Source of the DNA: Acidobacteriota bacterium
Lineage (GTDB): Bacteria > Acidobacteriota > Terriglobia > Acidiferrales > UBA7541
DNA length: 57,763 nt
NCBI GenBank assembly: GCA_021788095.1
Contig: JAJYLB010000023.1
Coordinates: 1-57,763 of the forward strand
Direction of reading: 5' to 3'
The notes below the pieces were generated by a model, which saw nothing but the letters and a program-made list of their open reading frames with translations, was not told the origin of the DNA and did not search any database. The translations under genes and the position numbers were made by a program. Shown one piece after another: positions 42,420-50,146 of the stretch. The first letter of the stretch is position 1. Each line of letters opens with the position of its first letter.

Positions 42420-45400
42420 TAGAACGAGAACCTCACGTTCAGATTCATGCTTCGCATCCCTCCCACGCTCGTCACGCGGCCGAAAGTCGCCGAATTCACT
42501 GCCGTGCCCAATCCCGCCCAATTGGGGTGGTTCGTGAGATTCGTTACCTCCCAGCGCAAGTCCATCGAGCGCTGCTGGTCGCTGCCGAACACGAAGCTGC
42601 GGTTCAGGCCCATGTTGATGCTGAACGTGCCCGGGCCGCAGATCGTGTTCCGCGCCGCATTCCCGTAAACGCCGGCCGCGGGCACGGCGAAGGCAGCCGC
42701 AGGGAAGAACTCCTGGGGAGTTCCGGGTCCGCCGCAGCCGCTGGCTATCTGGTCCGCGCGGAGCGAGAAGTTGGCTCCGACCGCTGTGTTGTTGGTCGTG
42801 GCGCCTGCGACCTGCGCGGTGAAGGGCCGGCCGGTGCTGTAGGTCGCGATCCCGTTCAGCCGGAAATTGCCGAACAGCCGCTCCGTCCACCCGCCGCGCG
42901 CCCAGCGCTGGCGGGGACCAAACGGCAACTGGTAAAACGAGAAGCCGCGGAATTGCTGCCGAACGTCGAAGTTCGAAAGACCGTACTCGGCGGCGATATC
43001 GGCGTCGTTTTGCACCACGGTCCCTCCGCCGCTCGAAAACGTGCTGGCGTCGTCAATCGACTTCCCAAACGTGTAGTCGCCCGTCACCATCAACCCGCGC
43101 GAAGGCCGCTTCCGCACCATCACGTGCAGGGCGTGGTACATCGACGAGGCGCCCGAAGTGTCGTAGAGGTAGCTGGTGGTTGCCGACGCCGGCGCCGTGC
43201 TGCCGGGCGGCAGGCTGTGCGGCGCAAGTTCCAGATCGAGATGATTGCCCTTCGTCCCCGTGTAGTAGACGTCGATCATCAACCCGCCCTTCAACTGCCG
43301 CTCGACCGCCAAATCCCAGATTTGCGCGTACCCCGGCCGGTAGTTGGGGTCAACGGCGTAGGTGTTGGGGTTGGCCACCTGGAGAGCGGCCGGGAATCCG
43401 TTGGTCAGGGTAAGGATGTTCTCCGGGCTCGTCAGGAACGACTGGAGCGAGGCGAAAGGCGGTTGGTTCGCCATCTGGTAGTCGAGCTGCTGGTAGATCG
43501 ATTCGTTGTAGAAAATCGAGTAGCCGCCGCGGACGATCAGCGGATCCTGATGGAACGGCTGCCAGGCGAAGCCGAGCCGGGGCGACCAATCGTTCGGATG
43601 GCCGTGCACGAGCGAGCGGGGAAAGCCCGCTTGCCCCGGCAGCACCAGCACGGCCTGGCTGAAGTCGGGTGTGACGGCGAGATTGGCGATGGTGTTGTAG
43701 AGTTCGATGGGAGGCGCGACGTAGTCGTAGCGCACGCCGTATTCCAAGGTGAAGCGCGTCAGCGCGTGCCAATCGTCTTGCGCGTAAGCCGCGTAACCCC
43801 AGCCCCGGAAATAATGTGCCGCGTTGCCGTAATTCACCTGGGTGGCCGCCGGCAAACCCAGCAGGAAATCTGCGAAGTCGATCCCCGTGCCTGCCACCGG
43901 CGCCCCGGCGCTCGTGAGCTGCTGGGTCATCGATCCATTGAAGGTGAACACGCCGCGAGGGTACCGGTCGCTGTTCGTGTTCCAATCGATCCGGCGCACT
44001 TCGCCCCCGAACGACCAATTGTGCTTGGTGAGCGAGTAGGTGACGCTGTCGTCGAATCGCCAAGTCTGGTTGCGCGTCAGGCTCGGGATCGGGTCGTTGA
44101 GCCCGCCGAAATTGGTGAAGCCGATGTTCGGAATGCCGTAATTGATGGCGTCGGTGGTGTCCACGCCGGTGATGCCGAGCGCAGCCGCGACGTTATTCAC
44201 GTAGGAGTTGTCGCTCAGCGACTGCATGCGGCTGCGATTGAAATTGAGGCTATCGACGTTCACCAGGTGCGGACTCCAGCTCTGAACGAAGGCGAGAGAG
44301 ACGTTCTGGTTCCGCGTGTGGCTGTTGCCCGCAATCGCCGGGTACGCGGTGAGCGAGATGCCGCTGCTCGCCATCAGGTTGTAGCCGGCGCTCATGCTGA
44401 ACCGGGAAGAGAGCGAGTGCATCACGCGGATACTCGCGCCGTTGTCCGTGCTTGGATTTGTGGTTCGGAACTGGAAGTTGTTGACGAATCCCGCGAGGTT
44501 CGGCTCCGGCATGTATTTCAGCAGGCCTTGCGCCGCCAAAGACGCCGGCGAGGTCATCAGGCTCGAGGGAATCTGGCAGCTATTCGGGTCGTTCGCGTTG
44601 TTGGGATCGAGTGCTGCGCGCGCGCCGCTCGTGCTCGAAAAGGGGTTGTAGAGGGAAACGTTGCGGTCGCAGAAATTGCCGCTGCGCTCCTCCAGCGTGG
44701 GCACCGTCGAGAAGTCGTCCACCGCGCTGACGCTGTGACCGTAGCGGTAGTTGGCGAAGAGAAACGTGCTGCTGCCGAGGTCGAGCACGTGGGGAATGAT
44801 GAGCGGCCCCATGATGCTGCCGTTGAACGTCTCGTTGTAGCTGCTGATTTGCGGCTTGCTCGTCCCATTCAGGGCGTAAGGGCGCGCGTCCCAGACGGAA
44901 TTGGTGTAGCCATCCATCAAATTGAACCGCAAACGGTTCACCTGCCGGCGCATGAAGCGCTGCCGCGCGTAAAGGCTCGCAACACTCCCCGCTTGTTGGC
45001 CACCGGGGCCGCCAAGTCCGCGGGGTCCGCCAGGACCGCGCCCGCGGAAGCCGCCCGGACCGCCGCCCGCCATCATCCCCCCAGGTCTGCCCCCTCCTCC
45101 ACCCGGACCGCCAAAACCGCCACCCGGCCCGCCTTCGAACCCGCCCGGGCCGCCGAATCCTCCCCTGCCTACCATCATCCCTGCGCCCGGCAGCGTATTC
45201 ACTCCCTGGCCCACCGAGCCGTTCATCAGGAAGGCGTCCGAGGAGGCTGCCGCGCCCAGCGATTGGTTGGAAACGGCGCCCATGCCTTGCGCGGCGGAAG
45301 ACGCTCCGCCGCCGACCTCGCCTGTCGTTTGGCCTTGGCCCAGCGTGCTATCGCTTTCTGTGCCGCCCGTCACATCTACTTGCTGAAATCCGCCTAGGCC

Positions 45401-45979
45401 GCTCTCGTCGCCCATGCCATTCATCCCGGCGCTCGCGGCTTCGGCTCCCGCACTCATGGCGCCGCCTGGGAACTCGCCTCGGCCCCCGAACTGGCCACGG
45501 CCACCCGCGGCTCGCGTAGTCCCCTCGGGACCTCGTGCGGGCTGCCGCCCGGGCGCGCGCGGTCCGGGAGCGCCGCTAGCCGAGGCGGAAGTCGCGCTCC
45601 TTGCGGGCTGGGCGCCGGCATTCAGCTCGGCCACCGTCAGAACTTGAAGGGAAAGGTTCAGCGTCGAGCCAGTCGCGGTTACATTCGCATCGCGCGACGC
45701 CGGCGAGAAGCCGAGCATCGCCGCCTCGACGCGGTACTGGCCAGGAGGAAGAGAGGGGAAGGTGAATTTGCCCGCGGAGTCGGTCCAAGTCATCCAGGCA
45801 TGCTGGTTGCCAAGGTCCACCACGCGCACGGTCGCGGAAGGAATGGGAATTCCCTGCGCGGTCTGAATTGTGCCGGAAAGCGGCGCAGGGCTCGGCGCCT
45901 GAGCGCGTGCCCCGGCTCCCGCCAGAAATAAGAGAATTGCCGCGAGCCCGCTCGCGAGTTTCACCCCAGATGGCAACAT
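42419..45979 (-). CDS. TonB-dependent receptor (Oar-like) with N-terminal carboxypeptidase-regulatory domain
   Basis: 1186 residues; ATG 45979 follows GGAGTAGGGGAC. Signal peptide (AAILLFLAGAGARAQ), a CarboxypepD-regulatory beta-sandwich (LSGTIQTAQGIPIPSATVRVVDL, FPSLPPGQYRVEAAMLGF), a linker of about 200 residues rich in Gly, Ser and Ala with a Gly/Pro/Arg-rich tract (about 45000-45180), a degenerate plug (SDAFLMNGSVGQGVNT), and a barrel to the C-terminal aromatic MNLNVRFSF. It probably imports or binds large organic ligands in the outer membrane. Coupled to the VWFA gene by TAATG. Confidence 0.9.
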   Translation of the reverse strand: MLPSGVKLASGLAAILLFLAGAGARAQAPSPAPLSGTIQTAQGIPIPSATVRVVDLGNQHAWMTWTDSAGKFTFPSLPPGQYRVEAAMLGFSPASRDANVTATGSTLNLSLQVLTVAELNAGAQPARSATSASASGAPGPRAPGRQPARGPEGTTRAAGGRGQFGGRGEFPGGAMSAGAEAASAGMNGMGDESGLGGFQQVDVTGGTESDSTLGQGQTTGEVGGGASSAAQGMGAVSNQSLGAAASSDAFLMNGSVGQGVNTLPGAGMMVGRGGFGGPGGFEGGPGGGFGGPGGGGGRPGGMMAGGGPGGFRGRGPGGPRGLGGPGGQQAGSVASLYARQRFMRRQVNRLRFNLMDGYTNSVWDARPYALNGTSKPQISSYNETFNGSIMGPLIIPHVLDLGSSTFLFANYRYGHSVSAVDDFSTVPTLEERSGNFCDRNVSLYNPFSSTSGARAALDPNNANDPNSCQIPSSLMTSPASLAAQGLLKYMPEPNLAGFVNNFQFRTTNPSTDNGASIRVMHSLSSRFSMSAGYNLMASSGISLTAYPAIAGNSHTRNQNVSLAFVQSWSPHLVNVDSLNFNRSRMQSLSDNSYVNNVAAALGITGVDTTDAINYGIPNIGFTNFGGLNDPIPSLTRNQTWRFDDSVTYSLTKHNWSFGGEVRRIDWNTNSDRYPRGVFTFNGSMTQQLTSAGAPVAGTGIDFADFLLGLPAATQVNYGNAAHYFRGWGYAAYAQDDWHALTRFTLEYGVRYDYVAPPIELYNTIANLAVTPDFSQAVLVLPGQAGFPRSLVHGHPNDWSPRLGFAWQPFHQDPLIVRGGYSIFYNESIYQQLDYQMANQPPFASLQSFLTSPENILTLTNGFPAALQVANPNTYAVDPNYRPGYAQIWDLAVERQLKGGLMIDVYYTGTKGNHLDLELAPHSLPPGSTAPASATTSYLYDTSGASSMYHALHVMVRKRPSRGLMVTGDYTFGKSIDDASTFSSGGGTVVQNDADIAAEYGLSNFDVRQQFRGFSFYQLPFGPRQRWARGGWTERLFGNFRLNGIATYSTGRPFTAQVAGATTNNTAVGANFSLRADQIASGCGGPGTPQEFFPAAAFAVPAAGVYGNAARNTICGPGTFSINMGLNRSFVFGSDQQRSMDLRWEVTNLTNHPNWAGLGTAVNSATFGRVTSVGGMRSMNLNVRFSF

Positions 45980-46175
45980 TTGTCCCCTACTCCATCCCCG
46001 CGGCACATAGGACGGCCCCGGGAGCGGGTTGGTTACACCGGATGCAAATGGGATTCGCCACGGCGCGCTTCAAAGTTCCCTTCTTTCGGGTCGCAACGGG
46101 CCGGGGGAGCGCCCACCCAAACGCAGTTCTCCGTGTCCTCAGCCCCTCCAGATTTCGCACCGGGGATGTTGAAGA

Positions 46176-46242
46176 TCTCAGCGTTCTCTGTGTTCAGGCT
46201 TTTCGGGCGGGGGATAGGGAAGGTCTCAGCGTTCTCCGCGTT
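46176..46242 (+). repeat. Short direct repeat TCTCAGCGTTCTC(T/C)G(T/C)GTT
   Basis: Copies at 46176-46194 and 46224-46242, with a weaker relative near 46130. They fill part of the gene-free 45980-46269 between the ferritin-like gene and the TonB receptor. A CTTTCGGCCCCCTAG motif follows. No gene or promoter was recognised. Confidence 0.55.
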
Positions 46243-46269
46243 GGGGCCTTTCGGCCCCCTAGCCGCTGC

Positions 46270-47448
46270 CTACCCGATTCGGAAGGCCAGCCCCAGCCCG
46301 TAGGTGACCACGGCCTCGAGGATGCCGATCAGCGTCATCTCGATTCCCGAAGCCCACCACCGGCGCAGCGTCAGAATCGTCTTGGCGGCGCCCACGGCGA
46401 AATGGGCGGCGATGCTGACGGCGAAAGAGGCGATGACGGCCTGGAAGCCGCCCAGGAAGAAGAAAGGAACGATCGGAACGAACGCGCCGATTCCCGTGGA
46501 CAGGCCCGCGGAAAGCGAGGATGTCCAGGGACTCGGAAAATTCCGCTCGGAGAGTCCGAGTTCCGCCTGAGCCATCGTGCGCAGCATCTGCTCAGGTTCA
46601 CGGGAAACGGTTTCCGCCATTCGCCGCGCCTCTTCGGGACCGAAACCCTGCAGCTCGTAGAAGAGGCCCAGCTCCTCCTTCTCCTCTTCCGGGTCCTCCT
46701 CGATCTCCTGGCGCTCGCGCGAAATCTCCGCTTCGTAGACCTCGCGCTCGCTCTTGACGGCCAGGTACGCCCCCGCCCCCATCGACAGCGCCGAGGCGAG
46801 CATGCCCGCCAGGCCCGCGACCACCACGGTGTGCTGCTGATTGCCCGTGGCGCCGGCAACGCCGCTCACGATCCCAAAGACGGCCCCCAATCCGTCATTG
46901 ACTCCGTAGATGGCGTCGGCGACCCAGGATCCGCCGCGGCCGTGCCAGCGCTCGCGCTTCAGGATGACGTCCAGGATGGTTTGCGGACCGAGTTGGGGAA
47001 CCAGCGACTGGAGCACGCGCGCGTGAGCCTTCTCTTCGGTGGCGATCTCCTTGAGCGCGCTTTGCGCCTCCGCGTCGCGGGCGAGCACCTGCTGTTGCGC
47101 TTCGTATTTGGCGGTGTCGCGATCTTCGGCCGCTTCCAGCCTGCGCACGGCGACTTCGAGCCCGGCATGGCGATTCAGCCAGCGGCTTATCCTGCGAGAC
47201 CAGCTATCGGTAGGGGTTGGTGGACCCGAACCGAGTTCGGCCAGTTTCTGCGCCCAGCGAGCGGCATGACGCTCCTCGCCCGCGGCCATCCGCAGCAGGA
47301 TACCGCGGCGCCGTTCGTCCTTGGCGTCGCCGGCCAGTTCGCGATAGACGCGAGCGCTCTCCTTTTCCTCCAGCCAATTCCGCTGCAGTAACCGCACCGC
47401 TTCGGAAACGTCGGTTTCTTTCCGGGAGGAATCTTCGGCAGTCGGCAT
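46270..47448 (-). CDS. Diiron ferritin-like (rubrerythrin-type) domain fused to VIT1/CCC1 iron transporter
   Basis: 392 residues from ATG 47448 (GAGGAG about 9 bases upstream). The N-terminal four-helix bundle keeps a full diiron set: E28-x6-Y35, E58-x2-H61, E108-x6-Y115, E139-x2-H142. The second half is a VIT1/CCC1 membrane domain (YGVNDGLGAVFGIVSGVAGATG, LAGMLASALSMGAGAYLAVKSEREVYEAEI, GIGAFVPIVPFFFLGGF, and further helices). This is the architecture of membrane-bound ferritins (MbfA of rhizobia and Bradyrhizobium), which export iron or manganese under oxidative stress; the function here is inferred. Confidence 0.88.
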   Translation of the reverse strand: MPTAEDSSRKETDVSEAVRLLQRNWLEEKESARVYRELAGDAKDERRRGILLRMAAGEERHAARWAQKLAELGSGPPTPTDSWSRRISRWLNRHAGLEVAVRRLEAAEDRDTAKYEAQQQVLARDAEAQSALKEIATEEKAHARVLQSLVPQLGPQTILDVILKRERWHGRGGSWVADAIYGVNDGLGAVFGIVSGVAGATGNQQHTVVVAGLAGMLASALSMGAGAYLAVKSEREVYEAEISRERQEIEEDPEEEKEELGLFYELQGFGPEEARRMAETVSREPEQMLRTMAQAELGLSERNFPSPWTSSLSAGLSTGIGAFVPIVPFFFLGGFQAVIASFAVSIAAHFAVGAAKTILTLRRWWASGIEMTLIGILEAVVTYGLGLAFRIG

Positions 47449-47501
47449 GGCAGCGAACTCCTCGGTGCGCGACACGGCGCCCGCCATCTTAGCAGAGGAG
47501 C

Positions 47502-47758
47502 CTAACGCCTACGCGCGGCGATGGCATCCTCCAAAACCTCGCGTATGAATCGCTGGTAGGGAATACCGCGCGCCCGGGCGCGGGTCTTGACCGCCGTGAG
47601 CGGCGGCTCTGGCATCCGCATGTGACCCGCACTCTCTTTTTCTCGAATTCGTAGCGGACGGGCCTTGCGCCCGATAGGTCGCACTCGGTCAGGTCTGCTC
47701 CCGCGACGAAGGCCTCTGCCTCTTTGTCACTCCTGAAGGTGGGGATTTTCCTTTTCAT
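47502..47758 (-). pseudogene. CopG/BrnA-type antitoxin with frameshift
   Basis: The first frame reads MKRKIPTFRSDKEAEAFVAGADLTECDLSGA...YEFEKK (start 47758), the usual N-terminus of CopG-type antitoxins. The second frame (-1) continues MRMPEPPLTAVKTRARARGIPYQRFIREVLEDAIAARR, the ribbon-helix-helix part, and ends at 47502. The frames meet at a run of five A (minus strand, near 47636-47640); one extra A would restore FEKKESAGHMRMPEP. No BrnT- or other toxin-like gene is next to it, so it is an orphan. A homopolymer sequencing error is the main alternative. Confidence 0.75.
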
Positions 47759-47765
47759 AGTGCCT

Positions 47766-47781
47766 CACCCTCAGGAGGGTG
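47766..47781. promoter_or_regulatory. Palindrome at the antitoxin start, candidate operator
   Basis: CACCCTC-AG-GAGGGTG, a perfect 7-base inverted repeat directly in front of the antitoxin ribosome binding site and start (ATG 47758). CopG-type antitoxins commonly repress their own promoter through such palindromes. TTGACA lies further upstream on the minus strand (about 47803-47808), but no convincing -10 box at the right spacing was found. Confidence 0.4.
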
Positions 47782-48056
47782 ACGTCTGTACACACCTTTG
47801 TCAATATCCCGGGCCCCGGTCCTCGCTTGTTCCCTTGGTCGGTCATCTGTCGAGCCAAGCCCTGTGGTGTAACCTAGCGGCCGAAGAGAACCGAGGCGTG
47901 TGGCGGGCGGCCAGCGCGCCGCTGCGCTACCTCACTGCTGGTGTCAGGGGGGAGATCAATCGCTTCGTCGCGCCCGTTCCCCAGCTTATCGCCGGAGCTT
48001 GCGTCCTCTACGACGGCGCTTACTCTTCCTCCTGCGCAGGAGAGCGGGAGAGATGT
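47782..48056. other. Gene-free stretch next to the nuclease gene
   Basis: No supported gene. A plus-strand open frame from 47724 runs over this stretch and 160 bases into the nuclease gene, but it lacks an RBS and a recognisable domain. Its middle (LAAEENRGVWRAA) looks protein-like, so a decayed gene remnant is possible. Base composition is mixed with fewer GC-rich hairpins than other gaps. Confidence 0.3.
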
Positions 48057-48755
48057 CTAGGACCCTCCTCGACTCACCGCCGGCCAGCCACCGCAGGCAC
48101 GTTTCAAGCGCGTCCGTCCACGCCTCGTTGGGGGGGCAGGCGGGACGGGCCGAAAGATCTCAATGAGCGCCCCATTTTCGCTCCGGGGGATCAACCAGTT
48201 CGCAACCGTGAATAAGAATCGATTCCAGTCGCGGGGTGAAGGCTGCATGTTGACGGCAAGGATATCGAACTCGCCAAAGCGGTAGGGTCTCGTATTCTCA
48301 CGCGTTCGGGGGTCGAGCCCACCGCGCGTCTTCTGGACCTCCACGACATAGCTACCCGCTGGGTAGTTCCTGTTCGCCTCCGAGGCCAGCATGGGGCGCT
48401 GTCTTAGCATCCGCTGCAACTTGACCTGTACACGCACCTCCGCCGAACCGGGACTCCGTGTGCGAATGAGGAAATCATAGGGCCGGTCGTCCAAAAAACC
48501 GATGGCCTCCCAGTCGTTGAGCGGTGGCAATACGTTCCTCTCAAATATCGCCTCCGCGATAATTCCCCGGACGCCCCGCTTGGTAAGGTCCGAGGATCGA
48601 GCGATCGCGGTCAGGATCACATCGGCCTCGACGCCCCACTCCTGCTCCAGAAGGTGCTGAGGCATTTGGGCCTTCAGGTGAGCAAGGAGGGCCGCGCGCT
48701 CCCTATCCGTGCACTGGTCGATCGAGCGTATCAGTTTGTCGAGGGACTCCGTCAT
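48057..48755 (-). CDS. Putative type II restriction endonuclease, PD-(D/E)xK-like
   Basis: 232 residues without recognised homologue. The middle has the layout of the PD-(D/E)xK nuclease fold: E68 on a helix (IIAEAIFE), D94 in RPYDFLI, then Q110-V-K112 in VRVQVKLQR. A second E139-x-Q-K stretch (SYVVEVQKTRGG) and FGEFDILAVN follow. It overlaps the upstream HTH gene by four bases (ATGA), so both are one operon, and a DNA methyltransferase is divergent. Nuclease activity is inferred from motif and neighbourhood; the C-terminal 30 residues are Arg/Pro-rich and probably a tail. Confidence 0.7.
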   Translation of the reverse strand: MTESLDKLIRSIDQCTDRERAALLAHLKAQMPQHLLEQEWGVEADVILTAIARSSDLTKRGVRGIIAEAIFERNVLPPLNDWEAIGFLDDRPYDFLIRTRSPGSAEVRVQVKLQRMLRQRPMLASEANRNYPAGSYVVEVQKTRGGLDPRTRENTRPYRFGEFDILAVNMQPSPRDWNRFLFTVANWLIPRSENGALIEIFRPVPPAPPTRRGRTRLKRACGGWPAVSRGGS

Positions 48756-48994
48756 TTTCGCGGCCGTCCAGGACGCTCCGGCTCATATGCCTTCACTTCG
48801 GAACGCCTCAAGAGGACCCTTCCCCCGATCTTGAGCACGCGGAATCGCCCCTTCCTCGTCAGTCTGGCAATCGCCTGCCGTGAGACACCGCGGATACGGG
48901 CCGCCTCAGCCTGGGATACCCATTCATCCGGGACCAGCGAGGCGCCTGCTAAATGGGTTGACACTGTAACCCTATTTGTGATATCCTTTCCCAA
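48752..48994 (-). CDS. Small excisionase/MerR-like HTH protein, candidate controller of the R-M locus
   Basis: 80 residues. The core [49 protein letters not shown] is a typical excisionase-class HTH plus wing. The start is uncertain. TTG 48994 has GAGG 10 bases upstream and overlaps the methyltransferase start. GTG 48964 has AGGG 6 bases upstream and would begin inside the palindrome. Its stop overlaps the nuclease start (ATGA). By position it resembles controller (C) proteins of type II R-M systems, but those are Xre-like, so this would be a different class. No integrase or phage gene lies nearby to make it a real excisionase. Confidence 0.75.
   Translation of the reverse strand: MGKDITNRVTVSTHLAGASLVPDEWVSQAEAARIRGVSRQAIARLTRKGRFRVLKIGGRVLLRRSEVKAYEPERPGRPRK
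48955..48987 (+). promoter_or_regulatory. Methyltransferase promoter with palindrome over the -35 box
   Basis: TTGACA (48958-48963), 18-base spacer, TATCCT (48982-48987). The predicted start point is at about 48994, on the methyltransferase ATG, so the mRNA would be leaderless; indeed no RBS precedes that ATG. GGGTT-g-ACA-c-TGT-AACCC (48955-48972), an almost perfect palindrome, covers the -35 box, so a bound regulator would block this promoter and could control the divergent one. Confidence 0.6.
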
Positions 48995-50088
48995 TGCGAA
49001 ACCGCCTCATCATGACACCAACTGTGGCAATTCGGCCAAAGAAACGAGACAATACCCCCCGGTACCCTATGGCCCCAAACTCACCGTGCAGGCTGACCCC
49101 GAAGGACCTGCCTGGTGATCACCCGGCGAAACTGCTCGAGGCGCCGCCATACTTCCTTACGAACCGAGGCGCGGCGTACCTCGGAAACTCCCTCGAACTA
49201 CTGCGCTCGCTGCCTACGCGCAAGGTGAACCTCGTCGTGACATCTCCGCCCTACGCCCTCCACTTCAAGAAGGAATACGGAAACAAGGATAAGGAAGAGT
49301 ATGGCCAGTGGTTCCTGCCCTTCGCGAGGGAGATTCGTCGCATCCTTCGCGAAGACGGCAGCTTCGTGCTCAACATCGGCGGCAGCTATAACCCCGGAAT
49401 CCCCACGCGCTCGATCTATCATTTCAAATTGCTCGTCGCTCTGGTGGAAGAACTCCGTTTCCATCTGGCCCAAGAATGCTTCTGGTACAATCCCGCCAAA
49501 ATGCCAATGCCGGCCGAGTGGGTAACGGTTCGCCGCATCCGAGTACGCGACTCGGTTGAGTACGTTTGGTGGCTCTCGAAGACACCCTGGCCCAAAGCTT
49601 CAAACCTCTCGGTCCTCAAAGAATATAGCGAAGACATGATCCGCCTTAATCGAAACGGCGTTCGCGGAACGGTGCGGCCGTCCGGCCACGTAATCCGGAC
49701 CTCCTTTGACAAGATCGATGCAGGAGGGTCGATTCCGTCAAACGTTACCGAGGCGGCTTTCGCGGACTCGCCCGAGAGCATGTTAAAGATGGGGAATAAT
49801 GCGGCCAACGACACGTATACCCTCCGCTGTAAGGAGGCCGGAATCAAGATTCACCCAGCCCGCTTTCCGGCCTCGCTTCCACTGTTTTTCATCAAGCTCT
49901 TGACGGAGCCCACGGACCTCGTCGTCGATCCCTTCGCAGGGTCCAACACCACCGGCTCCGTTGCGGAGCGGCTGAACCGGCGGTGGATCGCCGGCGAATC
50001 TGTCGAGGAGTATCTGAAAGCTAGCCTCCTCAGGTTCGAAGAGGACGAGACGCGGAAGGACCCGCGCCAAGTTGCGCTTTTTGACTGA
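48994..50088 (+). CDS. Site-specific DNA methyltransferase, beta class (N4-C or N6-A)
   Basis: 364 residues. The catalytic motif IV TSPPY (near residue 83) comes before motif [11 protein letters not shown] (near residue 313), the order of beta-class enzymes; TSPPY favours N4-cytosine methylation. The target recognition region is between them (about 130-290). The C-terminus [10 protein letters not shown] is typical. Methylates the recognition site so that the neighbouring nuclease cannot cut host DNA. No RBS is present in front of ATG 48994, which suits a leaderless start; ATGs at 49012 and 49069 are alternatives. The coding sequence is less GC-rich than its neighbours, suggesting transfer. 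Confidence 0.88.
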   Translation: MRNRLIMTPTVAIRPKKRDNTPRYPMAPNSPCRLTPKDLPGDHPAKLLEAPPYFLTNRGAAYLGNSLELLRSLPTRKVNLVVTSPPYALHFKKEYGNKDKEEYGQWFLPFAREIRRILREDGSFVLNIGGSYNPGIPTRSIYHFKLLVALVEELRFHLAQECFWYNPAKMPMPAEWVTVRRIRVRDSVEYVWWLSKTPWPKASNLSVLKEYSEDMIRLNRNGVRGTVRPSGHVIRTSFDKIDAGGSIPSNVTEAAFADSPESMLKMGNNAANDTYTLRCKEAGIKIHPARFPASLPLFFIKLLTEPTDLVVDPFAGSNTTGSVAERLNRRWIAGESVEEYLKASLLRFEEDETRKDPRQVALFD

Positions 50089-50146
50089 CGTCGCCGGCGG
50101 ACCCACGCTTAGGAGCGGAAACCTCAATAACGAGCGCCAGCCGTGG

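Noticed and set aside
42293..45397. A 1034-residue open frame on the plus strand
   Set aside because: It is antisense to the TonB receptor and VWFA genes, has Arg/Val/Gly-rich composition, no signal and no domain. It is a shadow of codon bias in GC-rich DNA.
47724..48215. A 163-residue plus-strand frame over the antitoxin/nuclease gap
   Set aside because: It overlaps the nuclease gene and antitoxin start, has no RBS, and only a short protein-like segment. Kept as a possible remnant only.
48752..48994. Prophage excisionase
   Set aside because: No integrase, attachment site or phage gene is near, and it is coupled to a nuclease gene and divergent from a methyltransferase.
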